Under the pieces are notes generated by a model. That model was not told the DNA's origin, ran no database searches, and worked only from the letters and a program-made list of their open reading frames with translations. A stretch of DNA of 64,000 nucleotides from Sporosarcina sp. PTS2304 (GTDB taxonomy: Bacteria; Bacillota; Bacilli; Bacillales_A; Planococcaceae): NCBI RefSeq assembly GCF_003351785.1, contig NZ_CP031230.1:1794001-1858000 (forward strand). The letters run 5' to 3'. A program made the translations under genes and the position numbers. Positions 8,325-17,500 of the stretch are shown here, in pieces (the first letter of the stretch is position 1; every line of letters begins with the position of its first letter).

Positions 8325-9797
8325 ATGAGGAAAATACTATCGATACTAGGCGCAGCTTTACTTGGACTCAGTCTTCCTTTATCAGGTAACGCCGCGGAGG
8401 ATCAACGGTTTTCCGATGTGCCATCGACTAAACACTTTGCGGAAGCGGTGAATCATTTAGCGGAGCGCAATATCATTGGAGGCTATCCCGATGGCACATT
8501 CAAACCAGGTGAATCCATTACTCGCGGACAAGCAGCTGCGATTATCGCGAAAATGACAAAGCTTGATATGACTACTGTCACTAACCCTGGATTTAAAGAT
8601 GTCTCGACAGCAAACGGTTATTATAAAGCAATCGCCGCCTTATCAGAAAAAGGTGTCATTAATGGGTATGGCGACGGACGCTTCGGACCGAACGACAACA
8701 TCACCCGGGGACAGATGGCTTCCATTCTAATCAAGGCATTTGAATTGCCTCTGTATAAAGAGCCTTGGAATCCTGATTACACGAACAGTTTCAAAGATCT
8801 TAATTACAGAAATAGCCATAGGGCGGGTGTTTACAGTCTCTATCAGCTCAATCTAACAACAGGTACAACACCGACCACATACAGCCCGAATGCCCCAGTA
8901 ACACGCGGACAGGCCGCAAAGTTATTGAAAGCTTCCGAAGAAGTGAAAGCAGAAATCAAGGTGTTGCATCCGGAGGACTATGGTGGTCATGAGATTACAA
9001 ATGTAAGTACAACAGCTCCAGATGTTCTAGACGCCATTACGCACTATAAAAAGAACACTCTCTACGAAACGGATATGGTACTTCACCTCGTACCGAAAAA
9101 AGAAGGAACCGCTACGTTGAGTTTTTCTGTAGATGAAAAAGCGCATAAAAATTATACGGTGCAGGTAAAAAAAGTGAACGGTGCCTTCCAAGTTCTACTG
9201 GATGAAGCTAACGGACCCTTTGCCGTTCCGTTAGAATTATGGATGAAGGATGAAATAAAAAAGGAAGACCGTCCATCAATTGGAGCAAATTCGATTTCAT
9301 TGAAGACAGTCGAGGGCAAAACGGTCAACGGTAATATGTCGTTCAACAGCTGTACGAATCCCATTAAGCAATATTGTCACGTCGTCCAGATCGATCTAGA
9401 CGGCGACTTCATAGCTACTGTGCGGTATGCTGATGGGACAGAGACACTTTACAGCATTCATTCCGTACTGGATGAGTCCCAATCATTTTATACCGTGTCT
9501 TCACATGTAATAAACCATCATTACATGGACGTTACGGTAGATGAAGGCAACAAGAACCTCGGCGAGCCGATTTTGCCGAATGGATATGAAAAAATTGCCA
9601 CAGTTAAGAGAATGAACGGGACGAATACGTTTCGTATCACTCCGAAGAAAGCGGGTAACTTCTGGGTGAGATTTCCGAGTAGGATGTGGACTCCCGACGA
9701 TCCATTAGACGGGAGAGTCCAATTCGGCATTCTAGTCGTCGTCGAACAGATCGGACCGCACCTTCATATAGAGGCAGAAGAGACTGTCGAGTATTAA
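8325..9797 (+). CDS. SLH-domain surface protein, 490 aa
   Basis: Signal peptide at residues 1-24 (cleavage near GNAA), then three SLH domains at about 28-70, 88-130 and 155-200, with GGYPDGTFKPGESITRGQ and GYGDGRFGPNDNITRGQ motifs. The C-terminal 290 residues are beta-rich and homologous to the tail of the 385-aa protein at 1751, but extended by an extra module of about 100 residues that is also seen in the fragment at 12447. Binding to cell-wall polymer through SLH is expected; the role of the tail is unknown. The SLH region is nearly identical in pattern to that of the 1751 gene, which points to lineage-specific duplication. Confidence 0.9.
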   Translation: MRKILSILGAALLGLSLPLSGNAAEDQRFSDVPSTKHFAEAVNHLAERNIIGGYPDGTFKPGESITRGQAAAIIAKMTKLDMTTVTNPGFKDVSTANGYYKAIAALSEKGVINGYGDGRFGPNDNITRGQMASILIKAFELPLYKEPWNPDYTNSFKDLNYRNSHRAGVYSLYQLNLTTGTTPTTYSPNAPVTRGQAAKLLKASEEVKAEIKVLHPEDYGGHEITNVSTTAPDVLDAITHYKKNTLYETDMVLHLVPKKEGTATLSFSVDEKAHKNYTVQVKKVNGAFQVLLDEANGPFAVPLELWMKDEIKKEDRPSIGANSISLKTVEGKTVNGNMSFNSCTNPIKQYCHVVQIDLDGDFIATVRYADGTETLYSIHSVLDESQSFYTVSSHVINHHYMDVTVDEGNKNLGEPILPNGYEKIATVKRMNGTNTFRITPKKAGNFWVRFPSRMWTPDDPLDGRVQFGILVVVEQIGPHLHIEAEETVEY

Positions 9798-9931
9798 TTA
9801 ATTCGATTCACATGTACTCAAGTTTATGCGATTTTTTAAAAATAGTAAGTTCCGGAATGATTTTTTATTGTTCCGAGCTTATTCCCTTCTTATTAAGTTT
9901 ATCTTTATAGATTCTACAGTTGCTGTATAAA

Positions 9932-9962
9932 TAAAAAAATCCCCCGCTAGTGGCGGAGGATT
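9932..9962 (-). terminator. Terminator of the uspA-family gene
   Basis: On the minus strand AATCCTCCGC pairs with GCGGGGGATT (one mismatch) and is followed by seven T. It starts a few bases after the stop codon at 9966. Confidence 0.8.
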
Positions 9963-9965
9963 CAC

Positions 9966-10370
9966 TTATTTAACGACCGTCACCGGACATCTTGCTTCTT
10001 TGATCACTTTATGGCTGACGCTGCCGAGCATCATTTCCTGCACGACGTTCAAGCCGCGGCTTCCGATGACTAAATGATCGAGTGGCGTTGCATCCGCATA
10101 CTGCACAATTTTCTGCGCGGGGTCTCCTTCAAATACAATAAGCTCTATGTTTACTTGTGACTGCCCGGCTAGTTCCATTGCCGGCTTCGTCACGCGATGC
10201 CGGATTACTTCCCTGCCTTCTTTGCTTGCACGTTCGTCATTCGCCGTGTTGAAATCCACCACATAAATAATCTTCAGTTCCGGCTCGGGAACCATTCCCG
10301 CTACGTGCACCGCATGCTCTACCGCACGTAGCGCATTTTGTGATCCGTCGATCGCTACACCTATCTTCAT
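9966..10370 (-). CDS. Universal stress protein, UspA family
   Basis: 134 residues, a single Usp domain. It starts MKIGVAIDGSQNALRAVEHA and carries the ATP-binding signature GSRG, nine residues, then GSVS near the C-terminus, so it should be an ATP-binding Usp with a Rossmann-like fold. Cytoplasmic dimers of this family accumulate under stress. Monocistronic with its own terminator. GGAGGATACATA precedes the ATG. Confidence 0.92.
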   Translation of the reverse strand: MKIGVAIDGSQNALRAVEHAVHVAGMVPEPELKIIYVVDFNTANDERASKEGREVIRHRVTKPAMELAGQSQVNIELIVFEGDPAQKIVQYADATPLDHLVIGSRGLNVVQEMMLGSVSHKVIKEARCPVTVVK

Positions 10371-10460
10371 TATGTATCCTCCTCACTTTCCTCTATCTAC
10401 TAGTATGAACAGAAAAGAAGATATTTGCAATGGTCGGGCTTATTGCTTTAACAAACCGTT

Positions 10461-11171
10461 TCACTTTTCCTCTTCTCTATACTCCGCGAGACTTTTCAGC
10501 TGCATACCTTGATCATCGAAATTGTCTCTCGCAAGCCACTTTATGAAAACTCTTTTCCTGTCAGGCCATTCCTCCGCAAGCATCGAGAACCAAGCAGTAT
10601 CACGCGAGCGGCCTTTATACACTACCGCATGGCGGAATGTCCCTTCATACGTGAAGCCAAGTCGCTCCGCCGCGCGGAAGGAAGGTTTGTTTAAGGCATC
10701 GCACTTCCATTCGTAGCGCCGGTAGCCAAGTTCTTCAAACACATACGAAGCGAGCAGTTCATGCGCTTCCGTTGCTATGCGCGTTCTTCGTAATGCATCA
10801 GAAAAAATGACGTTGCCTACTTCCACGACACCGTTCTTCGGATCGATCCTCATTAGGCTGAACATGCCGAGCGCACAATTCGTCTCGCGGTCAAGCACTG
10901 CATAGAATACAGCTGCCGGATGGTTGATTTTCTCCGCAATACTCTGTTCGAATGTAGCGAAATCTGTAGGTGGCTCTGTCGATAAATATGTCCAGTTCGC
11001 AGGTTGTGATGCTCGATACGCTTCAAACAAATCTTGCGTATGTTCTATAGAAAGTCGTGTGACGATGGCATAGTCGCCTGTACAATGCATATCACCAGGA
11101 TACGGTCGTTCTTGCCAGTTCAACACTGGATCACCGATCGGCTGATTATGTTCGTTTAGTTGTGTATTCAT
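10461..11171 (-). CDS. GNAT acetyltransferase, RimJ/RimL type
   Basis: 236 residues. The RimJ/RimL signature is clear: GMFSLMRIDPKNGVVEVGNV, the acetyl-CoA loop region SDALRRTRIATEAHELL, and KCDALNKPSFRAAERLGFTYEG. The family transfers acetyl groups to protein N-termini or small amines; the substrate here is not predictable. Longer than typical because of an N-terminal extension of about 30 residues and a C-terminal one of about 45. AAGGGG precedes the ATG. Stand-alone gene. Confidence 0.85.
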   Translation of the reverse strand: MNTQLNEHNQPIGDPVLNWQERPYPGDMHCTGDYAIVTRLSIEHTQDLFEAYRASQPANWTYLSTEPPTDFATFEQSIAEKINHPAAVFYAVLDRETNCALGMFSLMRIDPKNGVVEVGNVIFSDALRRTRIATEAHELLASYVFEELGYRRYEWKCDALNKPSFRAAERLGFTYEGTFRHAVVYKGRSRDTAWFSMLAEEWPDRKRVFIKWLARDNFDDQGMQLKSLAEYREEEK

Positions 11172-11255
11172 TGGACCCCTTCTTTCATTCGATGAAACGC
11201 TCTCAGCGATTAATAGTATTTTCTGAATTTATCATATACTTCAACGTAACAGATA

Positions 11256-11861
11256 TCAACGAAATACTTTGTCAATCTCCGCGCGGTCATAATCGAGTAT
11301 CCAGTCACTGAACGCTTCATATACTGGGCGTATCGTACGCACGTCGGTTCCAAGTAGGTCGCCTCCCCTGTCGTCATAGACATAGAAGATCGTTCCTTTC
11401 GTTCGATTGACGAAATAAACAGCTGTGTGGACAGCCGGCTGTATGCCCATATCTTGATTGCAGATTGCTTTTAACAACGCAACATATCGAATGTCGGAAC
11501 GATGGCATAGCAAGCTGAACCGGTTCACGGCATAGTCTTCGTCATCCGATACAACACAGCCTTCATACCGCAAGCGACGCAGTACGGCACGTTCCTTTAC
11601 ATATTTCGCAAAAACTTTCCGACTGCTAGATGCCGGAATGTCCGCCACTAGATAAAGCTCGTCCACCGGCTCATGCACCGTTTCAAATAAAGCGATCGCC
11701 CGACTATAAACGCCAGGCAAATAGAGTGGATTGTCATGGATACTGACAGAGCTTTCGTTTACTCCAAGCTCAAAGCGAATCGCGGCATCCCATGAATAGA
11801 ATAATGGCGGTTCGAGCGCAAGGCCTGGGAAGCGGCTGTCCAAAAACTTTTTCAATGTCAT
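11256..11861 (-). CDS. DUF3885 family protein
   Basis: 201 residues. The opening KKFLDSRFPGLALEPPLFYS followed by AIRFELG is the pattern I associate with DUF3885. Other conserved-looking parts are YVKERAVLRRLRYEG, AVYFVNRTKGTIFYVYDDRG and the acidic YEAFSDWILDYDR end. No signal peptide or membrane segment. Function unknown; a role in immunity-like or toxin-linked contexts has been suggested for related DUFs but nothing here shows it. GGAGGG lies upstream, overlapping the end of a 41-codon frame. Confidence 0.75.
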   Translation of the reverse strand: MTLKKFLDSRFPGLALEPPLFYSWDAAIRFELGVNESSVSIHDNPLYLPGVYSRAIALFETVHEPVDELYLVADIPASSSRKVFAKYVKERAVLRRLRYEGCVVSDDEDYAVNRFSLLCHRSDIRYVALLKAICNQDMGIQPAVHTAVYFVNRTKGTIFYVYDDRGGDLLGTDVRTIRPVYEAFSDWILDYDRAEIDKVFR

Positions 11862-11987
11862 TCAACACCCTCCTTCCTTTACAACAGTTTGTGTGTCGAA
11901 ACTACTTTGACAACAGATTACTTTTGCTCTAGCGAATAACCTGTTCGTTCCAGCTTCACTGCCACCGCCAAGTATCGTTACTTTCAT
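11862..11987 (-). pseudogene. Short frame, possible gene-start remnant
   Basis: A 41-codon frame with a good ribosome site (GGAGGGG) starts MKVTILGGGSEAGTN, which resembles the first strand and loop of MBL-fold hydrolases or of Rossmann proteins. After about 15 residues the similarity to any fold stops and the frame ends within the ribosome site of the DUF3885 gene. It may be the retained 5' end of a deleted gene, or a translated leader. Low certainty. Confidence 0.3.
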
Positions 11988-12153
11988 GTTAGAACCCCTC
12001 CATCAATTACACTTTTTTTCATTATAAACTATGTGAGGGATAGTTTGATTAGCATTTAATCATCAACAACTAACTACACGACATACTTTGATGAGTAGTC
12101 ATATTCAAAAAAGCTTCTCATACCGGTGATTTTTTGGAATAAAAAAAGAAGGT

Positions 12154-12446
12154 GAGGCGCGGTTAATCATAGAAGAGGCGCGAACGCTCATAGAATGCGG
12201 AGAAGTGATCATAGAACGCACGCAACCGCTCATAGAACATGGGGAAGCGATCATAGAACGGACGCAACCGCTCATAGAACACGGGGAAGCGATCATAGAA
12301 CGGACGCGAACGCTCATAGAATGCGGGGAAGCGATCATAGAACGGACGCAACCGCTCATAGAACGCGGGGAAGCGATCATAGAACGGACGCAACCGCTCA
12401 TAGAACGCGGGGAAGCGATCATAGAACGGACGCAACCGCTCATAGA
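12154..12446. repeat. 42-bp tandem repeat array (two 21-bp half units)
   Basis: About six and a half copies of a 42-bp unit that is itself two related 21-bp halves, each holding CATAGAA: one half reads GCGATCATAGAACGGACGCA, the other CCGCTCATAGAACGCGGGGA. Because 21 is a multiple of three, four long frames stay open across the array (14-residue periodic peptides on both strands); none has a ribosome site. The array ends exactly at the stop codon of the SLH fragment at 12447. Confidence 0.9.
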
Positions 12447-13166
12447 TTACAAATCAGGATTTATGTCATAAATAGAACGTACAGACACATTCACTATGCC
12501 ATACATTTCTTTGACGTGAATCGTTCTTCCTTTATCTATGCCTGACACCGCATCACCCGGCTCACCACGCATCCAGTAGACGCCATTTTCAAATTCCATA
12601 TCGATCGTCCCTACACTTTTCGCCGTAATATGGAATATGCCCGTACCCGGCTCCCGCACTACCGTTGCGATAGAATCTGCGTTTTCAGTGAGTATCGTAT
12701 GCTTTCCTATATTATTCGCAGCTTTTTTATCATACGTATAATATCCATCGTATGATTTTGCTACATCATACATAAGTGACGGCTTTTCCTGCAACACTAC
12801 CGTATCATAATAAAATGAGCCATTTACTGGTACTTTTGCTTCGATTGCGAACCGCACATCTTTTCCGTTCGCAAAACGTACAGTCGCAATATAGTCACCT
12901 GGCTTGTCGATTATTATATACTTGCGAGTAGAATCTTGATCTGTTCCGAATATCGCATCGTTGGATACCAATGTTCCATCCACTGTAGAGATCTGGACAC
13001 GTTGAATTTGTTCTTCTGTACCTATGTCGAAGATCGCGGCAGTTGGCAAATAATCTGCTGTTTTCTCAAGTGTCAGCTGCAACTCTCCGTTCACTTTCTT
13101 CACTTGCACATAATATTTTTGAAGAGGCAGCTTCTCGTAACCTTTCCATTCCCCCTGTTTCCATAT
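12447..13166 (-). pseudogene. Truncated SLH-family surface protein (C-terminal part only)
   Basis: The readable frame spans about 240 codons and matches the C-terminal half of the SLH proteins at 1751 and 8325: YYVQVKKVNGELQLTLEKT, DKPGDYIATVRFANG and then the extra module shared with the 490-aa protein. A TGA stop in this frame at 13167-13169 precedes it, and there is no signal peptide, no SLH domain and no ribosome site. The 5' half has been lost, with the break between 13166 and the ykvI-like gene. I annotate it as a remnant rather than a gene. Confidence 0.8.
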
Positions 13167-13240
13167 TCACAGTTCTTCTATTCACGTTCCTTCTTTCCGT
13201 TAACAATAACTTTTCACTCTATATCAATCACAAGAAAAAT

Positions 13241-14305
13241 TTACTTTTCAACTACATGAGACACTTTTTTCTTCCGGATCCACGCGAAAATAATCGCACC
13301 GATCAATACGAATCCTAAATACCCCATCACCGGATACACTGTGCCGACAAGTGTTACAAAACCTACAAAGCTTGCGGCATATGCTACTAAGCCAAATAGG
13401 ATAATACTCCCTTTAAATCGTACTGTATCAGGTTGGATAAAGCGTACAGTGAATGCGTACAACATGCCGACTGCAGTATTATAAATCATTCCCAATAAAA
13501 TAATGGACATGAGTGCACCGACTACCGGACCCATATTATTCGCTAAGAACAACATCGGCATCGGTACAGCGGCGATTTCTTTCAACTGTGTCAACATCGA
13601 TATATTAATGAGAAGAAGGAGAAGACCCAAACCAAGACCTCCGATGATACCACCCCATGCGGCAACTTTTTCGTCCTTGACTGTTCCTCCCATGACCGTC
13701 AACATCGCAACACCGGCTGCAATATTATAGGAAACATACAAAAGTCCGCCTAATAGCCAATGAGGAGCTCCTTGGTTTTTACTAGTAACTGCCGCTTGAA
13801 TTTCAGCAGTCGAGAAATCATAGTTGATCACTGAATACCCTGTGATCACAATAACGAGTAACAATAGAAATGGCGTGAATGCACCAATGAGCGTGATAAC
13901 TTTTTGAACACTTAATGTCACAGTGGCGATTGTAACAATAGCCATTATAATACTTCCGATATAGCCAGGAATATTAAATTGCTGCTCGAATATTGCGCCA
14001 GCACCTGAAAACATCACAACTGTGACGCCGAAAAGGAAAAACGTAATAACAAAATCCACAACAATTCCTACATACCGCCCGCAAATATGGTAAATTACAT
14101 TTTGATGGGACGTTGTTTGCAAACGGCTGCCTAGTTGAGTTAAATTCATGCCGATGAATGCGAATAATGCCGTTGCTACAAGAGTTCCAATTATGCCAAT
14201 CGTGCCAAAACTAGTGAAAAACTGTAAAATTTCTTGTCCGGATGCAAATCCCGCACCAACGATTACGCCGATGAAAGCTGCTCCGATTTGAAAACTCTTT
14301 TTCAT
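13241..14305 (-). CDS. YkvI-family membrane transporter
   Basis: 354 residues with about ten hydrophobic helices. It begins KKSFQIGAAFIGVIVGAGFA, the unwound first helix typical of LeuT-fold carriers, and matches what I recall of B. subtilis YkvI. It is the last gene of the operon headed by the RpiR regulator, about 100 bp after the racemase gene. Since the other genes process N-acyl or D-amino acids, an amino-acid uptake or export role is a reasonable inference. No substrate is known to me for the family. Confidence 0.8.
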   Translation of the reverse strand: MKKSFQIGAAFIGVIVGAGFASGQEILQFFTSFGTIGIIGTLVATALFAFIGMNLTQLGSRLQTTSHQNVIYHICGRYVGIVVDFVITFFLFGVTVVMFSGAGAIFEQQFNIPGYIGSIIMAIVTIATVTLSVQKVITLIGAFTPFLLLLVIVITGYSVINYDFSTAEIQAAVTSKNQGAPHWLLGGLLYVSYNIAAGVAMLTVMGGTVKDEKVAAWGGIIGGLGLGLLLLLINISMLTQLKEIAAVPMPMLFLANNMGPVVGALMSIILLGMIYNTAVGMLYAFTVRFIQPDTVRFKGSIILFGLVAYAASFVGFVTLVGTVYPVMGYLGFVLIGAIIFAWIRKKKVSHVVEK

Positions 14306-14405
14306 CCCTCTTCCCGCTCTCTATTATATAATTTATCTATCCAATTAATTATTTTTTCAGATTATTTAAAGCTTAGTGGGCGAACTTTTTCACCCACTTG
14401 ACTCA

Positions 14406-15515
14406 TTATGCTTGATACTTCATTTCTTTCACTGTGAATTTATTCATCGCTTCCATATTCGGTTCATATCCAATACCATATGCACTCGGTACGGTAATAT
14501 AGCCATTATCTACAACGACTTCTGGCTTGATAATATCTTCCTCCCAATAGCGAGATGATCCCGCTGTGTCACCCGGCAGAATAAAATTAGGCAGTGTCGT
14601 AAGCGCTACGTTATGTGCGCGGCCAATTCCTGACTCCAGCATGCCCCCACACCAAACAGGAATATTGTGTTCCATGCAGTAATCATGGATCTTCTTCGCT
14701 TCAGTCAATCCACCGACACGACCAATTTTAATATTGATGATTTTACAGCTTCCAAGCTCAAACGCTTTTCGGGTATCTTCAAGGGAGTGGATACTCTCAT
14801 CCAAACAAATCGGTGTTTGGATTTCTTTTTGCAATGTCGCATGGTCGATAATATCGTCCGAAGCTAACGGTTGCTCAATCATCGTTAAATTAAATTCATC
14901 CAACTGTTTAAGTAACTCCACATCTTCAAGTGTATAGGCCGAGTTGGCATCCGCCATCAGTGGTACGTCAGGGAAGTTTTTGCGAAGTTCACGTAGTACC
15001 TCCACATCATATCCTGGTTTAATCTTTACTTTTATACGTTTATAGCCTTCTTCAACAAAACCACGGACAGCCTCTACTAATGCAGCGGTATCTTCTTGAA
15101 TCCCGATACTAATTCCGACTTCTATTTTCTCGGCTTCTCCACCTAGCGCCTGCGCCAAAGTCATGTTGTTGCGCTTGGCATACAGATCCCAAATCGCTCC
15201 CTCGACAGTGGATTTAGCCATATTATTTTTACGGATCGCTGCGAAAAGTACACTTACTTCATCTGGGTGACTGATTTCCTTGCCAATCACTAAAGGGATT
15301 AAAAAGTCCTCCAACATATGTAGATTGGTTTCGAGCGTTTCTTCATTGTACCAAGGCGAATGGAATGCGACCGACTCCCCCCATCCCGTATTTCCTAACT
15401 CATCTACCGCTTCAAGCAATAGAAAGTCTTTTTCTTGAAACGTACCAAAACTTGTAGTGAATGGGCTTTTCATCATCATTTTCATTTTCCGGATCGTAAT
15501 CTCTTTAATAATCAT
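14406..15515 (-). CDS. N-acylamino acid racemase / o-succinylbenzoate synthase family
   Basis: 369 residues of the enolase superfamily. The catalytic pair KVK in [13 protein letters not shown], metal ligands in [18 protein letters not shown] and CLDESIHS, and the opposite lysine in NIKIGRVGG are all present. Sequence alone cannot separate OSBS from NSAR activity. Its neighbours are not menaquinone genes but an M20 deacylase and a COG3375-type acyltransferase, the set described in Geobacillus for irreversible D- to L-amino-acid conversion (succinylation, racemisation, desuccinylation). I therefore favour N-succinylamino acid racemase. It overlaps the GNAT gene by 11 bp. Confidence 0.85.
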   Translation of the reverse strand: MIIKEITIRKMKMMMKSPFTTSFGTFQEKDFLLLEAVDELGNTGWGESVAFHSPWYNEETLETNLHMLEDFLIPLVIGKEISHPDEVSVLFAAIRKNNMAKSTVEGAIWDLYAKRNNMTLAQALGGEAEKIEVGISIGIQEDTAALVEAVRGFVEEGYKRIKVKIKPGYDVEVLRELRKNFPDVPLMADANSAYTLEDVELLKQLDEFNLTMIEQPLASDDIIDHATLQKEIQTPICLDESIHSLEDTRKAFELGSCKIINIKIGRVGGLTEAKKIHDYCMEHNIPVWCGGMLESGIGRAHNVALTTLPNFILPGDTAGSSRYWEEDIIKPEVVVDNGYITVPSAYGIGYEPNMEAMNKFTVKEMKYQA

Positions 15516-16353
15516 TCGAATTCTCCTCGTGTTTTATAGTTAGTGGAATCATTGTTTTTTTTACGAATTGATAGTAATGAACGTCCGTGTCGGATTTCCT
15601 CAACCCTACTAGCGCATACCCTTCACCGAATAGCGATTGAAAGACTGCTCTGATCTTCATGCGCCAATCGAGTGCTAGTTCAGGCTCATTCTTTTTAATG
15701 AATTGAATATTTTCTGGTATCGGTACTTCCACACCATCGCTACTTAACGACATTCCCTCTAGAAGTACTTCCATCATCGGATTGCCTTTTTCAGATTGTC
15801 GGACTGCAAACGGTCGGTCGTAGTCGGATAATACGGGCATCCACAATTCTTCCACCCGTTCACTGGAAATCCACCACTCAACTTGTAGCCGATCGGATGG
15901 TAATCCTTTATTTAAACTATCTTCCATTTCGCCATAGCAGTTTTCTAAATACGTAGTGCAGATACCATACAACTTCGTCAAATTTAAATATGCATTACGA
16001 CTTTCTAACGGGTCAAATGTCCACGTAATTAAGTCATAGCCGATTTCCTTGGCGAGTTTACGTTGCTCGTCCTTCAACATCTTGCCAATTCCTGATAATT
16101 GATAATCGGGAAGTACGCCAAGCATATGAGAACATAAATACGTTTTCCCATTCGCAAATCCTGGAAAACTATAAGAAAATCCGACCATCTTCTGTTGATC
16201 AAAAGCACCTATCACTAACCCGCCATTTTTCGAAGCTGTATACGTTTGATGTGTCGGAAGCGTACCCTCTCCCCAAACTTGCTTTTCAAGTTCTTGAACT
16301 AGTCGCATATCTTCGTTCGATTGTAATTTACGAATCGAGAAATCATTTTTCAT
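15505..16353 (-). CDS. COG3375-type GNAT, probable amino-acid N-succinyltransferase
   Basis: 282 residues, longer than a single GNAT. The N-terminal domain has [40 protein letters not shown] and [19 protein letters not shown], the pattern of COG3375. In Geobacillus the linked member succinylates D-amino acids using succinyl-CoA. The C-terminal part is less conserved. It lies between the M20 gene (five bases away) and the racemase gene (overlapping), so the three enzymes are probably co-translated. The acyl donor is inferred from context. Confidence 0.75.
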   Translation of the reverse strand: MKNDFSIRKLQSNEDMRLVQELEKQVWGEGTLPTHQTYTASKNGGLVIGAFDQQKMVGFSYSFPGFANGKTYLCSHMLGVLPDYQLSGIGKMLKDEQRKLAKEIGYDLITWTFDPLESRNAYLNLTKLYGICTTYLENCYGEMEDSLNKGLPSDRLQVEWWISSERVEELWMPVLSDYDRPFAVRQSEKGNPMMEVLLEGMSLSSDGVEVPIPENIQFIKKNEPELALDWRMKIRAVFQSLFGEGYALVGLRKSDTDVHYYQFVKKTMIPLTIKHEENSNDY

Positions 16354-16357
16354 ATAC

Positions 16358-17500
16358 TCACGTCCTTTTTTCTAGCTGCTCAAATGTGTGACTTACTGTC
16401 CGGGCGAGTATTTCGATTCCCGTCAGTATACTGTCGTGATTGAACGTCATATGCGGATGATGAAGCCCCGGTGATAGATCACACCCGAGACCAAGCATCG
16501 TTGCTTTAATCGCTGGCCGTTTCAATGTGTAATAATGAAAATCTTCTCCCCCCGGTGTGACGATAGGAGGCACTAGAAACTGTTCTCCCACGGTTTCCGT
16601 AATGGCTGTTGCCATCAGTTCAACTGCGGTTTCATCCACTTGTGCAGCGGCGATTTCCGATACTATTTGAAAATCGATCGTCACTTCAAACATTTCGGCA
16701 ACAGTAGAAATTATTTTATCCACATGGCTCATCAGCTTCTCCATAACTTCATTCGTTTGGGCTCGAATGTCTAAGCTGAACACTGCATTTCCCGGAATGA
16801 TATTTGCCGATTCCCCACCCGCTTGAAACATCGTCATTTTTGCGGAATGCGGAACCATCGGATCAACGTGTATGCTATTGATCGCTTGAACGAGTTGCGC
16901 CATTACTTCAATCGCATTTTGACCGAGATGCGGCCTTGCACCGTGTGTATCCATTCCGATAATTGATCCCTTTACCATTTTGGCAGAACCGTGCAAAATG
17001 GCAGGCGACGAATAGCCATTGCGAAGTTCTTGAATAGGACGAAGATGCACACCGTACAAATAATCTACATCATCCACAATGCCTTTTTCCACCAATGATA
17101 AGGCACCTGTCCCTTTTTCCTCAGCAGGTTGGAAAATCACTTTTAAACGACCAGCTTTTGGAATCCCGAGCCTCTTCAGAACGAGTAACGTCCCAACCGC
17201 CATTGTCATATGTGCGTCATGTCCACATGAATGATTCGCTTGATATATCCCGTCGACTTCTTGCCATAATGCATCTATATCCGTACGCAACGCAACACAA
17301 TACTCTCCAGTTCCAACCGTCACAACTAGTCCCGTCGAACCCTCAACTGTCGTCACTTGGAACTCTTCATCCTCTAGCAGTTGCTGTAAATACTTCGTCG
17401 TCTCTACTTCCTGCCAACTGATTTCAGGGTGTTCATGTAAATGGGTAAACACTTCTTCAATCAAAGGTTTTATTTCTTGCAATGCCGCTTCCACCTTCAT
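16358..17500 (-). CDS. M20 amidohydrolase, probable N-succinyl-L-amino acid desuccinylase
   Basis: 380 residues of peptidase family M20D. Metal-site motifs are SCGHDAHMTMAVG, PAEEKGTGA, GVHLRPIQ and GLHHPHMTFN, with a dimerisation domain between. Members remove acyl groups from N-acyl-L-amino acids in the cytoplasm. Its start overlaps the stop of the RpiR gene by four bases (ATGA), so translation is coupled. In the Geobacillus pathway the matching enzyme hydrolyses the L-isomer made by the racemase; the same assignment is inferred here. Confidence 0.85.
   Translation of the reverse strand: MKVEAALQEIKPLIEEVFTHLHEHPEISWQEVETTKYLQQLLEDEEFQVTTVEGSTGLVVTVGTGEYCVALRTDIDALWQEVDGIYQANHSCGHDAHMTMAVGTLLVLKRLGIPKAGRLKVIFQPAEEKGTGALSLVEKGIVDDVDYLYGVHLRPIQELRNGYSSPAILHGSAKMVKGSIIGMDTHGARPHLGQNAIEVMAQLVQAINSIHVDPMVPHSAKMTMFQAGGESANIIPGNAVFSLDIRAQTNEVMEKLMSHVDKIISTVAEMFEVTIDFQIVSEIAAAQVDETAVELMATAITETVGEQFLVPPIVTPGGEDFHYYTLKRPAIKATMLGLGCDLSPGLHHPHMTFNHDSILTGIEILARTVSHTFEQLEKRT

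Noticed and set aside
12105..12545. Several overlapping long frames with 14-residue periodic peptides on both strands
   Set aside because: They arise because the repeat half-unit is 21 bp; none has a ribosome site, and frames are open on both strands at once.
14406..15515. Annotation as menC of menaquinone synthesis
   Set aside because: No other men gene is near; the GNAT and M20 neighbours match the N-succinylamino acid racemase pathway. Promiscuous OSBS activity is still possible.
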